Translations under genes and position numbers: made by a program
The notes under the pieces: model-generated
Databases searched by the model: none
Told to the model about the DNA's origin: nothing
The model's input: the letters and a program-made list of their open reading frames with translations, nothing else
Shown here: piece by piece, positions 45,086 through 54,562 of the stretch
Layout of the letters: each line of letters starts with the position of its first letter
Numbering within the stretch: the first letter of the stretch is position 1
From: JBFFMO01 sp041390025
GTDB lineage: Bacteria > Myxococcota_A > Bradymonadia > Bradymonadales > Bradymonadaceae
DNA length: 64,000 bases
NCBI GenBank assembly: GCA_041390025.1
Contig: JAWKQR010000028.1
Coordinates: 11,932 to 75,931 of the forward strand
Direction of reading: 5' to 3'

Positions 45086-46795
45086 ATGAACAAAACCGCA
45101 TACTTACTAGCGTTTGCGCTCGTGGCAGGGGTGGGTTGCAAAGGTGACCTAAACCTGAGCGCGGGTTCGGCGAATTTTGCGAACAACAACCTGCCCGGCA
45201 ACAACACCACCGGTGGGCCCAAGATCGATCCGTTCCCCGATGTACCTTGCGAGGGCATCGCGTGCGACGATCCCGTGGTCCAACCCACACCAGGCGCGGT
45301 TCGTCTAACCCACACGCAGTGGGAAAACTCAGTGCGTGACCTGCTCAAGCTTGATGCGCGCCCGGGTCTGTCGAGCAATTTCATCAAAGACACGCTCAAC
45401 GTGGGCATTTTTGACCGGCTCGCGACCTCCCTGAACGTCCAAGCCGACCTTTGGGACGACTACCGCGAGGCGTCCGAAACCCTGGCCGCGCAAACGGCCA
45501 CCGACCCCGACCGGCTGGCGCGTCTGGTTCCCGCGGGAGCTGCCGACGACACGGCCAAACTGCGCGGGTTCATCGAGTCGTTTGGCGAACGTGCGTTCCG
45601 CCGCCCGCTGACCACCGAAGAGGTCGACCGTTACATCACGCTTGCCGATCAATCCCAAGAGGTCTTTGGTACGGACACATTCGAGAAGCGCGCCGAGCTT
45701 GCGCTTCGCGCGATTTTGCAGTCGCCGCACTTCCTGTACCGCGTCGAATCGACGGTGGCTCCAGCCGGCGGTTTGGCGGCGCTCAATGGCTTTGAGAAGG
45801 CGTCGCGCCTTTCGTTTGCCGTGTGGAACAGCATCCCGGACGAAACCTTGATGCAGGCCGCGCGTGACGGCGAGCTCGACACCGTCGAAGGGTTCACGGC
45901 GCAGGCTAGGCGCATGTTGGCCGACGCAAAAGCCGTGGATGTGCTGCTTGATTTTCACGGACAGATGTTGGAGTTCCGCCACTTCGCCGACATGACCAAA
46001 GATGCGGCTCGTTTTCCCGAGTTCAATGAAAACACCGCGCCGGCGATGCAAGAGGAGCTTGAGCAGTTCATCATCCACACGATCCACGACGAGCACGGCG
46101 GCTACCGTGACCTGATGACGTCGCGGGTCACGTTCGTCAACGACGAGCTCGCGAGCCTTTACGGTGTGGACGCACCTTCGGAACCGTTTGGCGAAGTCAC
46201 ACTCCCTGACACCGAGCGCGCCGGTTTGCTGACGCGCCTGGGCTTCCTGGCCCTCAACGCGACGCCCTACGACCCCAACCCCATCCACCGCGGGAAATTC
46301 GTCAACAAACACGTGCTGTGCAATGCCGTACCGCCCCCGCCCGACATGTTTTCGATCCCCGATGGGGTCGCCGGCAATACCAACCGCGAACGCATCGAAA
46401 ATGCCACGGGGCCATGCGGTGGCTCGTGCCATACGCCATTGTTGAACCCGGCTGGTTTCGCCTTCGAGAGCTACGACGCGATGGGCAAGTGGCGCACGAT
46501 GGACGGCGACTATCCCGTGGACACGACGGGCACGTTGCCGTTTGGTGGCGCGATGGTGGAGTTCTCGGGCCCGCTTGATTTCAGCCAGAAGGTGGCGGAG
46601 AGCCCCGCAGCGCATGAATGTTATGTCAAACACTGGTTCGAATACCTGCATCAGCGTGTGCCCACGAGCGGCGATGCGCCACTGATTGCACGTGTGGCGC
46701 AGGTGTCGTTCAAGAACGACGCGTCGATCGACGACATCATCGTCGGACTGTTGGTCAATGATTTGTTCCTCAAGCGCGCTTCGGAGGCACCATGA
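45086..46795 (+). CDS. DUF1592-family lipoprotein (DUF1587/1592/1588 architecture)
   Basis: 569 residues from ATG 45086 behind GAGGG. Lipobox VAGVGC (Cys about 18). Domains in order: DUF1587-like (VRLTHTQWENSVRDLLKLD), DUF1595 (FGERAFRRPLTTEEVDRYI), DUF1592 (ALRAILQSPHFLYRVE ... FPEFNEN), DUF1588 (RAGLLTRLGFLAL ... NPIHRGKFV), ending with DUF1585-like (FGGAMVEFSGP). Where the family usually has a haem-like CxxCH, this one reads CGGSCH (C-x3-CH). Found in pairs with DUF1552 genes in Planctomycetes and Myxococcota; biochemical role unknown. Confidence 0.93.
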   Translation: MNKTAYLLAFALVAGVGCKGDLNLSAGSANFANNNLPGNNTTGGPKIDPFPDVPCEGIACDDPVVQPTPGAVRLTHTQWENSVRDLLKLDARPGLSSNFIKDTLNVGIFDRLATSLNVQADLWDDYREASETLAAQTATDPDRLARLVPAGAADDTAKLRGFIESFGERAFRRPLTTEEVDRYITLADQSQEVFGTDTFEKRAELALRAILQSPHFLYRVESTVAPAGGLAALNGFEKASRLSFAVWNSIPDETLMQAARDGELDTVEGFTAQARRMLADAKAVDVLLDFHGQMLEFRHFADMTKDAARFPEFNENTAPAMQEELEQFIIHTIHDEHGGYRDLMTSRVTFVNDELASLYGVDAPSEPFGEVTLPDTERAGLLTRLGFLALNATPYDPNPIHRGKFVNKHVLCNAVPPPPDMFSIPDGVAGNTNRERIENATGPCGGSCHTPLLNPAGFAFESYDAMGKWRTMDGDYPVDTTGTLPFGGAMVEFSGPLDFSQKVAESPAAHECYVKHWFEYLHQRVPTSGDAPLIARVAQVSFKNDASIDDIIVGLLVNDLFLKRASEAP

Positions 46796-48282
46796 GCCGT
46801 TCCATGCTCAAACGTCGTACGTTTTTGAAAGGAGCATTCGGCGTCACGATGGCGCTGCCGTTCCTCGACCTTCTCGAGACTCGCCGCGCGGAGGCTGGTC
46901 TGCCCGGCATTCGTCCACGGTTTTTTGTGGCCGTCCGCAACGGCAACGGCGTGGCGCAACAGGCCGGCTCGGAGCCCGAGAAATTCTGGCCCATGGCCAC
47001 CGGCGCGCTCACGCGTCAGATGCTGCAGCAGGTCGATGGCCAAGGCGATATGCGTGTCGTGGGCGAGCTCGCCGATCACGCGAGCAAACTGCTGATCGTC
47101 AGCGGCACGCGCTACAGCTACCCCGGCAATGGGTGCGGCCACTCAGGCGGTGGCAATCAGTGCCTGACCGCGACGCCACCGTCCGAGACACCGTCGGGCA
47201 ATCGCTCGTTGGCGACCGGCGAGTCCATCGACAGCATGATTCAACGCATCATGTCGCCCGAGGACCCCGAGCCGTTGACGCTCGCCTCGGGCCGCTCGTC
47301 GAGCTATCTGGACGAAGTTCTGTCGTTCCGCGCGCCTGCCCCGGGTGAAACCAACGCCCTGCTGCGCGCTGCGCAACGCAATCCGTGGGACGTGTATCGA
47401 AATCTGTTCGGCGAGCCCAACGCCGATTCAAGCGATTTCTTGGAACAACAGGTGGCCCTGCAGCGCAAAAGCGTCAACGACATCCTACGCGAGCAGCTAG
47501 ACGCCCTGAAACGCAATCCAGGCATGAGCTCCGAAGATCAAAATCGCCTGCAGCTGCATCAGGACGGCATTCGGGATTTGGAAATCCGCATGATGGAATG
47601 CCATCTGCCCGAGCAGGAATGGGCGACGATCAAGGATGCCTCCGACAACGGATTGCACCTCGACCCTGCCGAGACCGAAGACATCACGTACATGTTCATG
47701 GACATCATCGCGCTGTCTTTTGCGTGTGATCTTAAGCGTGCATCGACGCTGCAGATCGGCAACGGCAACGACCAGACGATCTACGGCATCAACGGGCCAA
47801 ATTACCCATTCCACTGGATCTCGCACCGTATCCAAGGCGACGGAGCGTCAGGCTCTGCGCCGACGATCGATAACGCGGCGAACCTGCACTACCAAATCAA
47901 CCGGCTGCACGCGAAGTGGTTCAACTACCTGTTGGACAAGCTCGACGCGTACACGACGTCCACGGGTACGTTGCTCGACGACTGTGTCGCGATGTGGACC
48001 AACGATTTGGCCAACGGCATCGGCCACGGCTACCAGAATCTGCCCACGATTCTGGCGGGTTCGGGCGGTGGCTATTTGCGCACCGGCTACCACATTGACG
48101 CGCGCGACACGGGCACGAAAGACGGCTCGGGTTGGGTGCCTCACAACCAAACGTTCAACACGATCCTGAACGCCGTGGGCGTCGGCGAAGCGCTCGGCCA
48201 ACCGGTCGACGACTTTGGCCACAAGGGCGGCAACGGGCACAACCAAGCGCCCGGCGGCGAAATCCCTCAGATGAAGGCCTAG
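46792..48282 (+). CDS. DUF1552-family Tat-exported protein
   Basis: 496 residues; ATG overlaps the DUF1592 stop (ATGA). An N-terminal twin-arginine signal (KRRTFLKGAFGVTMALPFL) indicates folded export. The body matches DUF1552 (RFFVAVRNGNGVAQ; KLLIVSGTRYSYPGNGCGHSGGGNQCLTA; FDLGNGND-type pattern read here as LQIGNGNDQT). These proteins belong to the alkaline-phosphatase-like/sulfatase-fold relatives found with DUF1592. The strict coupling implies a complex. Function unknown. Confidence 0.93.
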   Translation: MSRSMLKRRTFLKGAFGVTMALPFLDLLETRRAEAGLPGIRPRFFVAVRNGNGVAQQAGSEPEKFWPMATGALTRQMLQQVDGQGDMRVVGELADHASKLLIVSGTRYSYPGNGCGHSGGGNQCLTATPPSETPSGNRSLATGESIDSMIQRIMSPEDPEPLTLASGRSSSYLDEVLSFRAPAPGETNALLRAAQRNPWDVYRNLFGEPNADSSDFLEQQVALQRKSVNDILREQLDALKRNPGMSSEDQNRLQLHQDGIRDLEIRMMECHLPEQEWATIKDASDNGLHLDPAETEDITYMFMDIIALSFACDLKRASTLQIGNGNDQTIYGINGPNYPFHWISHRIQGDGASGSAPTIDNAANLHYQINRLHAKWFNYLLDKLDAYTTSTGTLLDDCVAMWTNDLANGIGHGYQNLPTILAGSGGGYLRTGYHIDARDTGTKDGSGWVPHNQTFNTILNAVGVGEALGQPVDDFGHKGGNGHNQAPGGEIPQMKA

Positions 48283-48300
48283 GTCCCGCGCCTTGGGATT

Positions 48301-48337
48301 GGGTCGGCATGTCCCATTGCCGAATCGGCGAAGCCAC
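48301..48337 (+). repeat. Dispersed intergenic hairpin repeat
   Basis: GGGTCGGCATGTCCCATTGCCGA then ATCGGCGAAGCCACCG. Stem 1 is weakened (CATGTC/CATTG); stem 2 is GGC-GAA-GCC. Lies between the convergent DUF1552 and RND genes. Confidence 0.82.
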
Positions 48338-48366
48338 CGGCCGCTTAAAACATCGCAGCACGAGGT

Positions 48367-51300
48367 TTACTCGGCGGCGCTGAGTTCGTAGTCGACGTCA
48401 AGCGCGCCCGAACTGCCGAACAGCTTTTTCAATCGCTCCGTGAGCTTGTCGAGCAGCATGTAGGCGGCTGGAATCACGACCAACGTCAGCATGGTCGAGG
48501 TGATCAAACCTCCGATCACGGCCATCGCCATCGGCGCGCGCTGCTCGCCCCCTGCGGACATGCCGGTCGCGACCGGAATCATCCCGAAGATCATCGCCGC
48601 CGTGGTCATCAGAATCGGGCGCAGACGCACCACACCGGCTCGCACCAACGCATCCATACGCTCAAGCCCTTCGCGCCTGAGCACGTTGGTGTAGTCCACC
48701 AACAACACCGCGTTTTTGGTCACCAGCCCCATCAGCATGATGAAACCAATCATCGTGAAAATACTGATCGGCATGTTGAAAATGAAAAGGATTCCAAACG
48801 CGCCGATCAGCGACAACGGCAACGAAAGCATGATGGTCAGCGGGTGGACAAAGCTCTCGAACTGCGCGGCGAGGATCAGGTAAATGAGCACGATCGCGAG
48901 CAAGAGTGCTTCGATCATGTAACGCACGGTGTCTTTGAGCGTGTCGGCGTTGCCCGAGAGCCCGCCCGTGACCGAAGCCGGCTTGAGCTCATCGACGAGC
49001 GCCGACACTTCGTCGGTGGCGTTGCCCAACGCTAACCCATCGAGGTTTGAGTAGATCGTCACCTGCCGTTGCCGGTTGTAACGCTCGATCTGCGCCGGAC
49101 CGCTTGCGGGTTCGATCTTGACCATGCCCGACAGCGGCACCAGTTGGCCCGTCGTACGCGAACGCACGCGAAGGTTTCCAATCAGGCCCGGGTCGGTTCG
49201 CAGATCGTCCGCCATTCTGACGATCAGCTCAAAACGCTCACCGTCTGTCGAGATTTCCGTCGCTTTCTCGCCCGCGTAAAACGTGCGGATGGCGATGGCA
49301 ATGTCGGCCACGCTGACCCCGAGGTCGGCCGCGCGATCGCGATCGATCTCGATCTCAAGCTCAGGTTTTCCGTCACGCGATGACTTGTCGACGTCGACGT
49401 AGCCTTTCATCGTCTTCAGCTTCGCGATGACGGCATCCGCGGTGCGGTTTAGCTCCTCTAAATCCTCGCCCTGCAGCACGTACTGCAAGTTCGGATTGCG
49501 TGCGCCCGTCGAGCCCACGGACGTGATCGGTTCAACCGCCGAGTTTATGCTGGGCCAGCGTTTTAGAAGGTTACGAATGTACGTTTGAGCCTGGGCCTGT
49601 GAAAACTTGCGCTGATTTTTTTCGACCAATTCGACGTGAATTTCGGCCTTATTGACGTTGGCTTGAGCGCCACCGCCAATGGTCGCAAACGTCAGTTCGA
49701 CGCCGGGAACTTTACGAATCTCTTTGGTAATTTCCTCGGTAATGGCCATGGTCTGCTCAAGCGGCGTGCCCGTTTGAGTTTCGAGATAGACACGAAATTC
49801 TCCGCGGTCTTCGGGTGGCACGAACTCTTTGGGAAGCTTGCCGACCAGCGAGAGAGACGCCCCGAAGACGCCCACCGCGATCAAAATCGTGACGATAGGA
49901 AAACGCAGCGCCGCGTGCGCGAGCTTCTCGTAGGCACGGTCGATTGAGCCCAAAATTCGCTCGACGAATCGGCCGAAAATATTGGGTTCGCCGTGCGAGC
50001 GTTTGAGCATGCGTGCCGACAGCATCGGCGTGAGCGTAAAGGCCACAAACAGTGACACTGCGACGGCAAACGCGACCGTCATGCCAAACTGATAGAAGAA
50101 ACGCCCGACGATCCCCTTCATCGTCGCGACCGGGATAAAGACCGCGATGATGGACGCCGTAATCGCGAGCACCGCCAGTCCAATTTCGCTCGTGCCTTCG
50201 TAGGCGGCACGGGCGGGTGATTTGCCCATCTCGAGGTGGCGGTGGATGTTTTCGATCACGACGATGGCGTCGTCGATCAAGATGCCGATCGACAACGTCA
50301 ACGCCAGCATCGTCATGGTGTTGAACGTAAATCCCATCGCGTTGATGAACGCGACGGTCGCGATGACCGAGGTCGGCAGCGCCATCGCCGAGATAAAGGT
50401 CGCGCGCCAGTCGCGCAGGAAGAGCATGATGATCAAAACTGCCAAAATCGCGCCGAACAGCAGGTCGAATTTCACATCATTGATTGTGTGTTCGATAAAC
50501 GTCGCGTTGTTGACCGGAACCTCGATCTCCCAGCCTTTGGGCAATTGTTTTTCCAATTTCGCGATTTCATTCATGACGTCGTGGGACACTGCGACGGTGT
50601 TCGAACCGGACTGCTTTTGAATGGTCAACGACACGGCCGATTTGCCGTTGACCGACGCGTCCGAACGTTTCTCCTCTTCGCGGTCGAGCACCGTGGCGAC
50701 ATCGTCAATGCGCACCGGTCGCCCGGTCGCTGACGAGATAATGATCTGGCCAATCTCGTCGGCGCTATGCACCTCGCCGACGGTGTTGAGCGAAAACTCA
50801 GTGCTTCCGGTATCAAGGCGACCGCCTGGAACCTTGATGTTCTGCGCGGCCAGCGTGTTCATCACGTCGGTGACCGCGAGTCCAAACGCGTCGAGCGCGT
50901 AGGGATCGACCTTGACCTGGAATTGACGTTTTTGCCCGCCCACGAGGTCGATGTTGCCCACGCCGTTGACGTTTTGGATCTTCTGTTTGAGCACGTCGTC
51001 GGCGTACTGGGTCAGCTCGCGTGTGGTCGCTGGGCCAGAAAGGACCAACGAGATAATGGGTGCCGCGCCCAGGTCCAATTTCTGGATGATCGGCGCCTCC
51101 AGATCTTTGGGGAGCTTGCTCAGGCTCGCGGAAACCTTGTCGCGGACGTCTTGCACCGCGAGGTCACCGTTCTTTTCGAGGTCAAATCGGATGACGACCA
51201 CCCCCACATTTTCGGCGCTGGTGGACCGTAGCTCGTCGATTCCGCTGATGCTGCTGATGGCCTCTTCAAGCGGATCGATCACCAAGGATTCGATCGTGGA

Positions 51301-51468
51301 CGGGTCGGCACCAGGATAAACGGCGGTGATCGTGACCACGGGCATGTCGATTTCGGGAAACTGATCCACGCCCACGCGTGCGTAGGACCACGCCCCGAAC
51401 ACGATCAGGACCAACATCATGACGGCGGTGAAGACCGGCCGCCGAATACTGATATCTGCGAGTTTCAT
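48367..51468 (-). CDS. RND (HAE1-type) multidrug efflux permease
   Basis: 1033 residues. Typical RND start KLADISIRRPVFTAVMMLVLIVFG, TM4 proton-relay acidic pair (LTLSIGILIDDAIVVIEN), and TM10 Lys (MLMGLVTKNAVLLVDY). Two large periplasmic loops (pore/docking) follow TM1 and TM7. Uses the proton gradient to drive drugs or toxic compounds out through the adaptor and outer-membrane channel. The start overlaps the adaptor's stop (ATGA). Last gene of tetR-tolC-MFP-RND. Confidence 0.96.
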   Translation of the reverse strand: MKLADISIRRPVFTAVMMLVLIVFGAWSYARVGVDQFPEIDMPVVTITAVYPGADPSTIESLVIDPLEEAISSISGIDELRSTSAENVGVVVIRFDLEKNGDLAVQDVRDKVSASLSKLPKDLEAPIIQKLDLGAAPIISLVLSGPATTRELTQYADDVLKQKIQNVNGVGNIDLVGGQKRQFQVKVDPYALDAFGLAVTDVMNTLAAQNIKVPGGRLDTGSTEFSLNTVGEVHSADEIGQIIISSATGRPVRIDDVATVLDREEEKRSDASVNGKSAVSLTIQKQSGSNTVAVSHDVMNEIAKLEKQLPKGWEIEVPVNNATFIEHTINDVKFDLLFGAILAVLIIMLFLRDWRATFISAMALPTSVIATVAFINAMGFTFNTMTMLALTLSIGILIDDAIVVIENIHRHLEMGKSPARAAYEGTSEIGLAVLAITASIIAVFIPVATMKGIVGRFFYQFGMTVAFAVAVSLFVAFTLTPMLSARMLKRSHGEPNIFGRFVERILGSIDRAYEKLAHAALRFPIVTILIAVGVFGASLSLVGKLPKEFVPPEDRGEFRVYLETQTGTPLEQTMAITEEITKEIRKVPGVELTFATIGGGAQANVNKAEIHVELVEKNQRKFSQAQAQTYIRNLLKRWPSINSAVEPITSVGSTGARNPNLQYVLQGEDLEELNRTADAVIAKLKTMKGYVDVDKSSRDGKPELEIEIDRDRAADLGVSVADIAIAIRTFYAGEKATEISTDGERFELIVRMADDLRTDPGLIGNLRVRSRTTGQLVPLSGMVKIEPASGPAQIERYNRQRQVTIYSNLDGLALGNATDEVSALVDELKPASVTGGLSGNADTLKDTVRYMIEALLLAIVLIYLILAAQFESFVHPLTIMLSLPLSLIGAFGILFIFNMPISIFTMIGFIMLMGLVTKNAVLLVDYTNVLRREGLERMDALVRAGVVRLRPILMTTAAMIFGMIPVATGMSAGGEQRAPMAMAVIGGLITSTMLTLVVIPAAYMLLDKLTERLKKLFGSSGALDVDYELSAAE

Positions 51469-52364
51469 AGGTGGTCACCTGCGACGTTGAGCCGCGCTTC
51501 GACGAACATGCCGGGACGCAGCTTTGGGTCATCCGTGGTAATTCGGGTCAACACCGCAAACGCGCGCGAACCCGGTTGAATCGAGGGGTTGATGCGCTCG
51601 ATCACGCCCTGAAACGTTTGGTTCGTCGCAGCAACGCGCAGCTCAACGGGGTCGCCGACCTTGACGGACGTGATGTAGTGTTCGTCGAGCTGAATGCGGG
51701 CGCGCAAGCGACCTGTCTCGGTCACAACAACAAGCGGCGCGGGGCCCACCCCGGCGTACTCGCCTTCGGCGGTGTTGACCTTGGTCACAACCGCGTCGTA
51801 CGGCGCTTTAATCTTCGAGTCCGTCAACATCTTTCGCGCCATGGACACACCGACCTGCGCCTCCGCAACAGCCGCGCGTGCCACGCTGAGCTGGCCCGAA
51901 ATCGCGTCGTAGTCGGCGTTGGTGATCGCGTTCTTGTCGACGAGCTTCTTGGCTCGATCGAACTGCGTGGTGAGCATTGCGACTTGTGCGTTGGCTCGAT
52001 TCAACGCGGCCTCGGATGCCTGAAGACGTAGCCGAAAATCCGCTGGGTCGATGTCCACGAGCGGGTCGCCTTCTTTGACGTGCTGGCCTTCTTCGACGTA
52101 GACCTTGCGGATCAAGCCGCCGACATTCGTGGCGACGTCGGTCGTCCGGTAGCTCTCGATCGAGCCCGTAAACGTCGACGACCCCTCGGCAGCTAGGCTC
52201 TTGCGTTCGGCCGTTGATTTCTGCGCAAGCGCTTGTTGTTCGGGGGTCGCCTTGGCCTCGACCGTTGTTTGAGGTTGTTTGGGCAACTCGACCTTTTTCG
52301 CATCCGTCGAACACCCAGCGAGCGCGAGCGCGACCGCGAATACTGCATAATTTCGTGATGTCAT
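51465..52364 (-). CDS. RND periplasmic adaptor (membrane fusion) lipoprotein
   Basis: 299 residues, lipobox LALAGC (Cys about 18). Lipoyl-like domain (VGGLIRKVYVEEGQHVKEGDPLVDID), a coiled-coil hairpin (RLRLQASEAALNRANAQVAM ... LSVARAAVAEAQVGVSMARKML), then the beta-barrel (IKAPYDAVVTKVNTAEGEYAG) and the C-terminal membrane-proximal domain. Links permease to the channel. Overlaps its neighbours by 4 nt on both sides. Confidence 0.94.
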   Translation of the reverse strand: MTSRNYAVFAVALALAGCSTDAKKVELPKQPQTTVEAKATPEQQALAQKSTAERKSLAAEGSSTFTGSIESYRTTDVATNVGGLIRKVYVEEGQHVKEGDPLVDIDPADFRLRLQASEAALNRANAQVAMLTTQFDRAKKLVDKNAITNADYDAISGQLSVARAAVAEAQVGVSMARKMLTDSKIKAPYDAVVTKVNTAEGEYAGVGPAPLVVVTETGRLRARIQLDEHYITSVKVGDPVELRVAATNQTFQGVIERINPSIQPGSRAFAVLTRITTDDPKLRPGMFVEARLNVAGDHL

Positions 52365-53812
52365 TCTTGGACTCCCTCGACGATGTTTCTCGCGGACAAA
52401 ACTCGGCCCGTGGCCCAGATCAGTTCGGCGCGATTGACGAGACCCTGGTAATACGCGGCGTCTCGGTTGTTGCGTGCTTCAGTCAGCGCGGTCTGCGCTG
52501 CCAACAAATCCGTGGGTGTGGACCGACCGGCTTCGAACCGTTCGTTCTCGACGCGGAAGGCTTCTTCGGCGCCGGAAACCGCGGCAGCCGCGACGTCAAA
52601 GCCTTTTCGTGACGCCTCGTAGTCGTAGTACGCCTTGCGCACCTGCAAGGCGATTTGCCGCTTGGCTTGTGTCTTTGAAATCTGAACCTTCAGGACGGTG
52701 GCGTCCGCCTCGTCCACCGTTGCCGACGTCGCGCCCCATTCGAAGATCGTCCATTTCAGCGACGCCCCAACAAAAAACGTGTCCGAACCTGCAAGGCCCT
52801 GGCCCGCTGTATGTTGGTATTGGGCCAAGGCCACGACATCGGGTTTGTAGGACGAGCGCTTGAGTTCGACGTTGAGCTCGGCTTGCGTGACTTGGTCATC
52901 CAGATTCCGCAGCTCCTCTCGGCCGGTCATCGCCTCGTCAACCATGGACTGCAGGCTCTGCGCAGGCGGAAGAAGCGTCCCCACATCGAGGACTTGTGCA
53001 TCGAGGTCCGCACCGTCTTCTTCGCCAAGCGCGACCGAGAACGCGGCGCGGGCTAGGTTCAGATCCGCTTCTGCCCGAAAAGCCTGCTGCTTGGCCGCAG
53101 CCAGCGCCACTTCAATGCGTAAGCGATCGGCATCCTGTGCTGCGCCAAGCTCCACCAAGTTCGTCAGACGCGCGACCTGCGCTTCCAGTTGTGTGACCGA
53201 CTCTTGCGCCGTAGCGAGCTGTTTTTTGGCCTGATTAACCCGCAGAAACGCTTCGACGACGTCGCGTTGCACCCGACGTTGTGTGGCCGTCACCTGTCGT
53301 TGAGCCACATCGGTCGAGGACTTTGTGAGTTGGTTGGCCAGATAGACGTCCCACAAGGGTGTCAACGGTTGGGCCAGCGTGAGCGAGGCGCTCCACGTCA
53401 CCTGATCACGAATCGTGACCGGCCCGCTGTTGAGGAACCCATTGATCACTTCCTCGTAGGGTGTGGTCGGCGCGGGCAAATTCGCGCCCCCTCCCGTAAA
53501 GCTAAACGACTGTGCCTCGTTCCAAACCTGAACGTCCGCACCCGCCGACAGCTTGGGCCCCCACGCGCTTTTCGAACCGCTCTCGCGCGCTTGGGAGGCA
53601 TCGACGTCGGTGCTCGCGACCGCGACGTCCGGGTGATTCCTGACCGCGCGTTCGATCGCGTCTGACAGACCAAGGGCTTGGGCCGACGCCAAGGACGGAA
53701 GGGCGAGGCCACACAGCAAAACAGCTAAGAAGGTGGTGTCGCGCCAAGAAGGAAAAAATCGAGGGTTCGATCGACCTTTCGCAACAACTCCCCTTCCCCC
53801 GAGCGCGCCCAA
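52361..53812 (-). CDS. TolC-family outer-membrane efflux channel
   Basis: About 483 residues from the TTG at 53812, which overlaps the tetR stop by 88 nt; no ATG or GTG is present nearer and the start is uncertain. Signal region LAVLLCGLALPSLASAQA. OEP repeats: LSDAIERAVRNHPDVAVAS, LTLAQPLTPLW, and LRIEVALAAAKQQAFRAEADL / VEDAD-type helices typical of TolC. Completes the three-part pump. The frame is open much further upstream through tetR, which is not coding for this product. Confidence 0.9.
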   Translation of the reverse strand: MGALGGRGVVAKGRSNPRFFPSWRDTTFLAVLLCGLALPSLASAQALGLSDAIERAVRNHPDVAVASTDVDASQARESGSKSAWGPKLSAGADVQVWNEAQSFSFTGGGANLPAPTTPYEEVINGFLNSGPVTIRDQVTWSASLTLAQPLTPLWDVYLANQLTKSSTDVAQRQVTATQRRVQRDVVEAFLRVNQAKKQLATAQESVTQLEAQVARLTNLVELGAAQDADRLRIEVALAAAKQQAFRAEADLNLARAAFSVALGEEDGADLDAQVLDVGTLLPPAQSLQSMVDEAMTGREELRNLDDQVTQAELNVELKRSSYKPDVVALAQYQHTAGQGLAGSDTFFVGASLKWTIFEWGATSATVDEADATVLKVQISKTQAKRQIALQVRKAYYDYEASRKGFDVAAAAVSGAEEAFRVENERFEAGRSTPTDLLAAQTALTEARNNRDAAYYQGLVNRAELIWATGRVLSARNIVEGVQE

Positions 53813-54318
53813 GCCGCGCCAGTCGCGTCGAGCAATGCCCTGAGCATCTCGGCCAGTTCGTGGGGGGTGAGGTCCTGAGTCAAGCGCCCCTCGGCCTGCC
53901 CCAGCGCCATCATTCTGGCGAGCTCGTTGATGTGCGTGACGTGACGTTCGTAATCCGGTGTCGCCTGATTCACCCGAATTCTGGGGGTGGTCGACAGCAC
54001 CGCCGTGAAGTAGCCGACCTGCGTCTGCGCGAAACTCACAAGGTTGCCTATCAGCGACCTCAGCTGTGCCTCGAAGGGCTGAGTCGTGTCTTGGCTGGCA
54101 TAGATCGCCAAGATGTGGGTGTGCAGATCGTGGCTCAACGCGTTCAAAATCGCTTCGCGGTTCTCGAAATGTTTGTACAGGGCGGACGTCGAGTACTGCG
54201 CTTCCTCGGCGATCTGGTCGACCGTCGTCCCCATTCCATGCTGGCGAAAAGCCCGGGCTGCGGCCTGCAGAATGCGCTGACGTGCCTCGGGTCCTGACAG
54301 ACGCTTTTTTGTCGTCAT
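53725..54318 (-). CDS. TetR-family repressor of the efflux operon
   Basis: 197 residues. N-terminal HTH: RQRILQAAARAFRQHGMGTTVDQIAEEAQYSTSALYKHFENREAIL (about 14-60). The C-terminal ligand-binding domain is mostly helical. First gene of the operon, overlapping tolC, so autoregulation together with the pump is likely. A candidate operator is annotated upstream. Confidence 0.93.
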   Translation of the reverse strand: MTTKKRLSGPEARQRILQAAARAFRQHGMGTTVDQIAEEAQYSTSALYKHFENREAILNALSHDLHTHILAIYASQDTTQPFEAQLRSLIGNLVSFAQTQVGYFTAVLSTTPRIRVNQATPDYERHVTHINELARMMALGQAEGRLTQDLTPHELAEMLRALLDATGAAWARSGEGELLRKVDRTLDFFLLGATPPS

Positions 54319-54402
54319 GGCGACTACTCGTATCGGTTTGTGCTTTCAAATGGAGGTCTTGGTGAGACATGCGGCAAGCCTAACTTCGGTGGCTATTCCA
54401 AA

Positions 54403-54425
54403 TTAGGTGAATTTTTTTTCACCAA
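54403..54425. promoter_or_regulatory. Candidate TetR operator
   Basis: Inverted repeat TTAGGTGAA-N6-TTCACCAA, half-sites (A/T)GGTGAA on both sides of a T-rich spacer, 85 nt upstream of the tetR start in the gap shared with the uracil-DNA glycosylase gene. Typical size for a TetR-family operator; unverified. Confidence 0.4.
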
Positions 54426-54562
54426 CGGTCTTAGAGATGTGCCTACGCAAAATCAGTTTCGTCTTTTTCGAATTTTGTTGAGGCGACGGTTTCTGAACGA
54501 TGGGTGCGGCGGTCCAATACACGATGGTTGATGCCGGACCGCGCAACACATACAGTGCGCAC

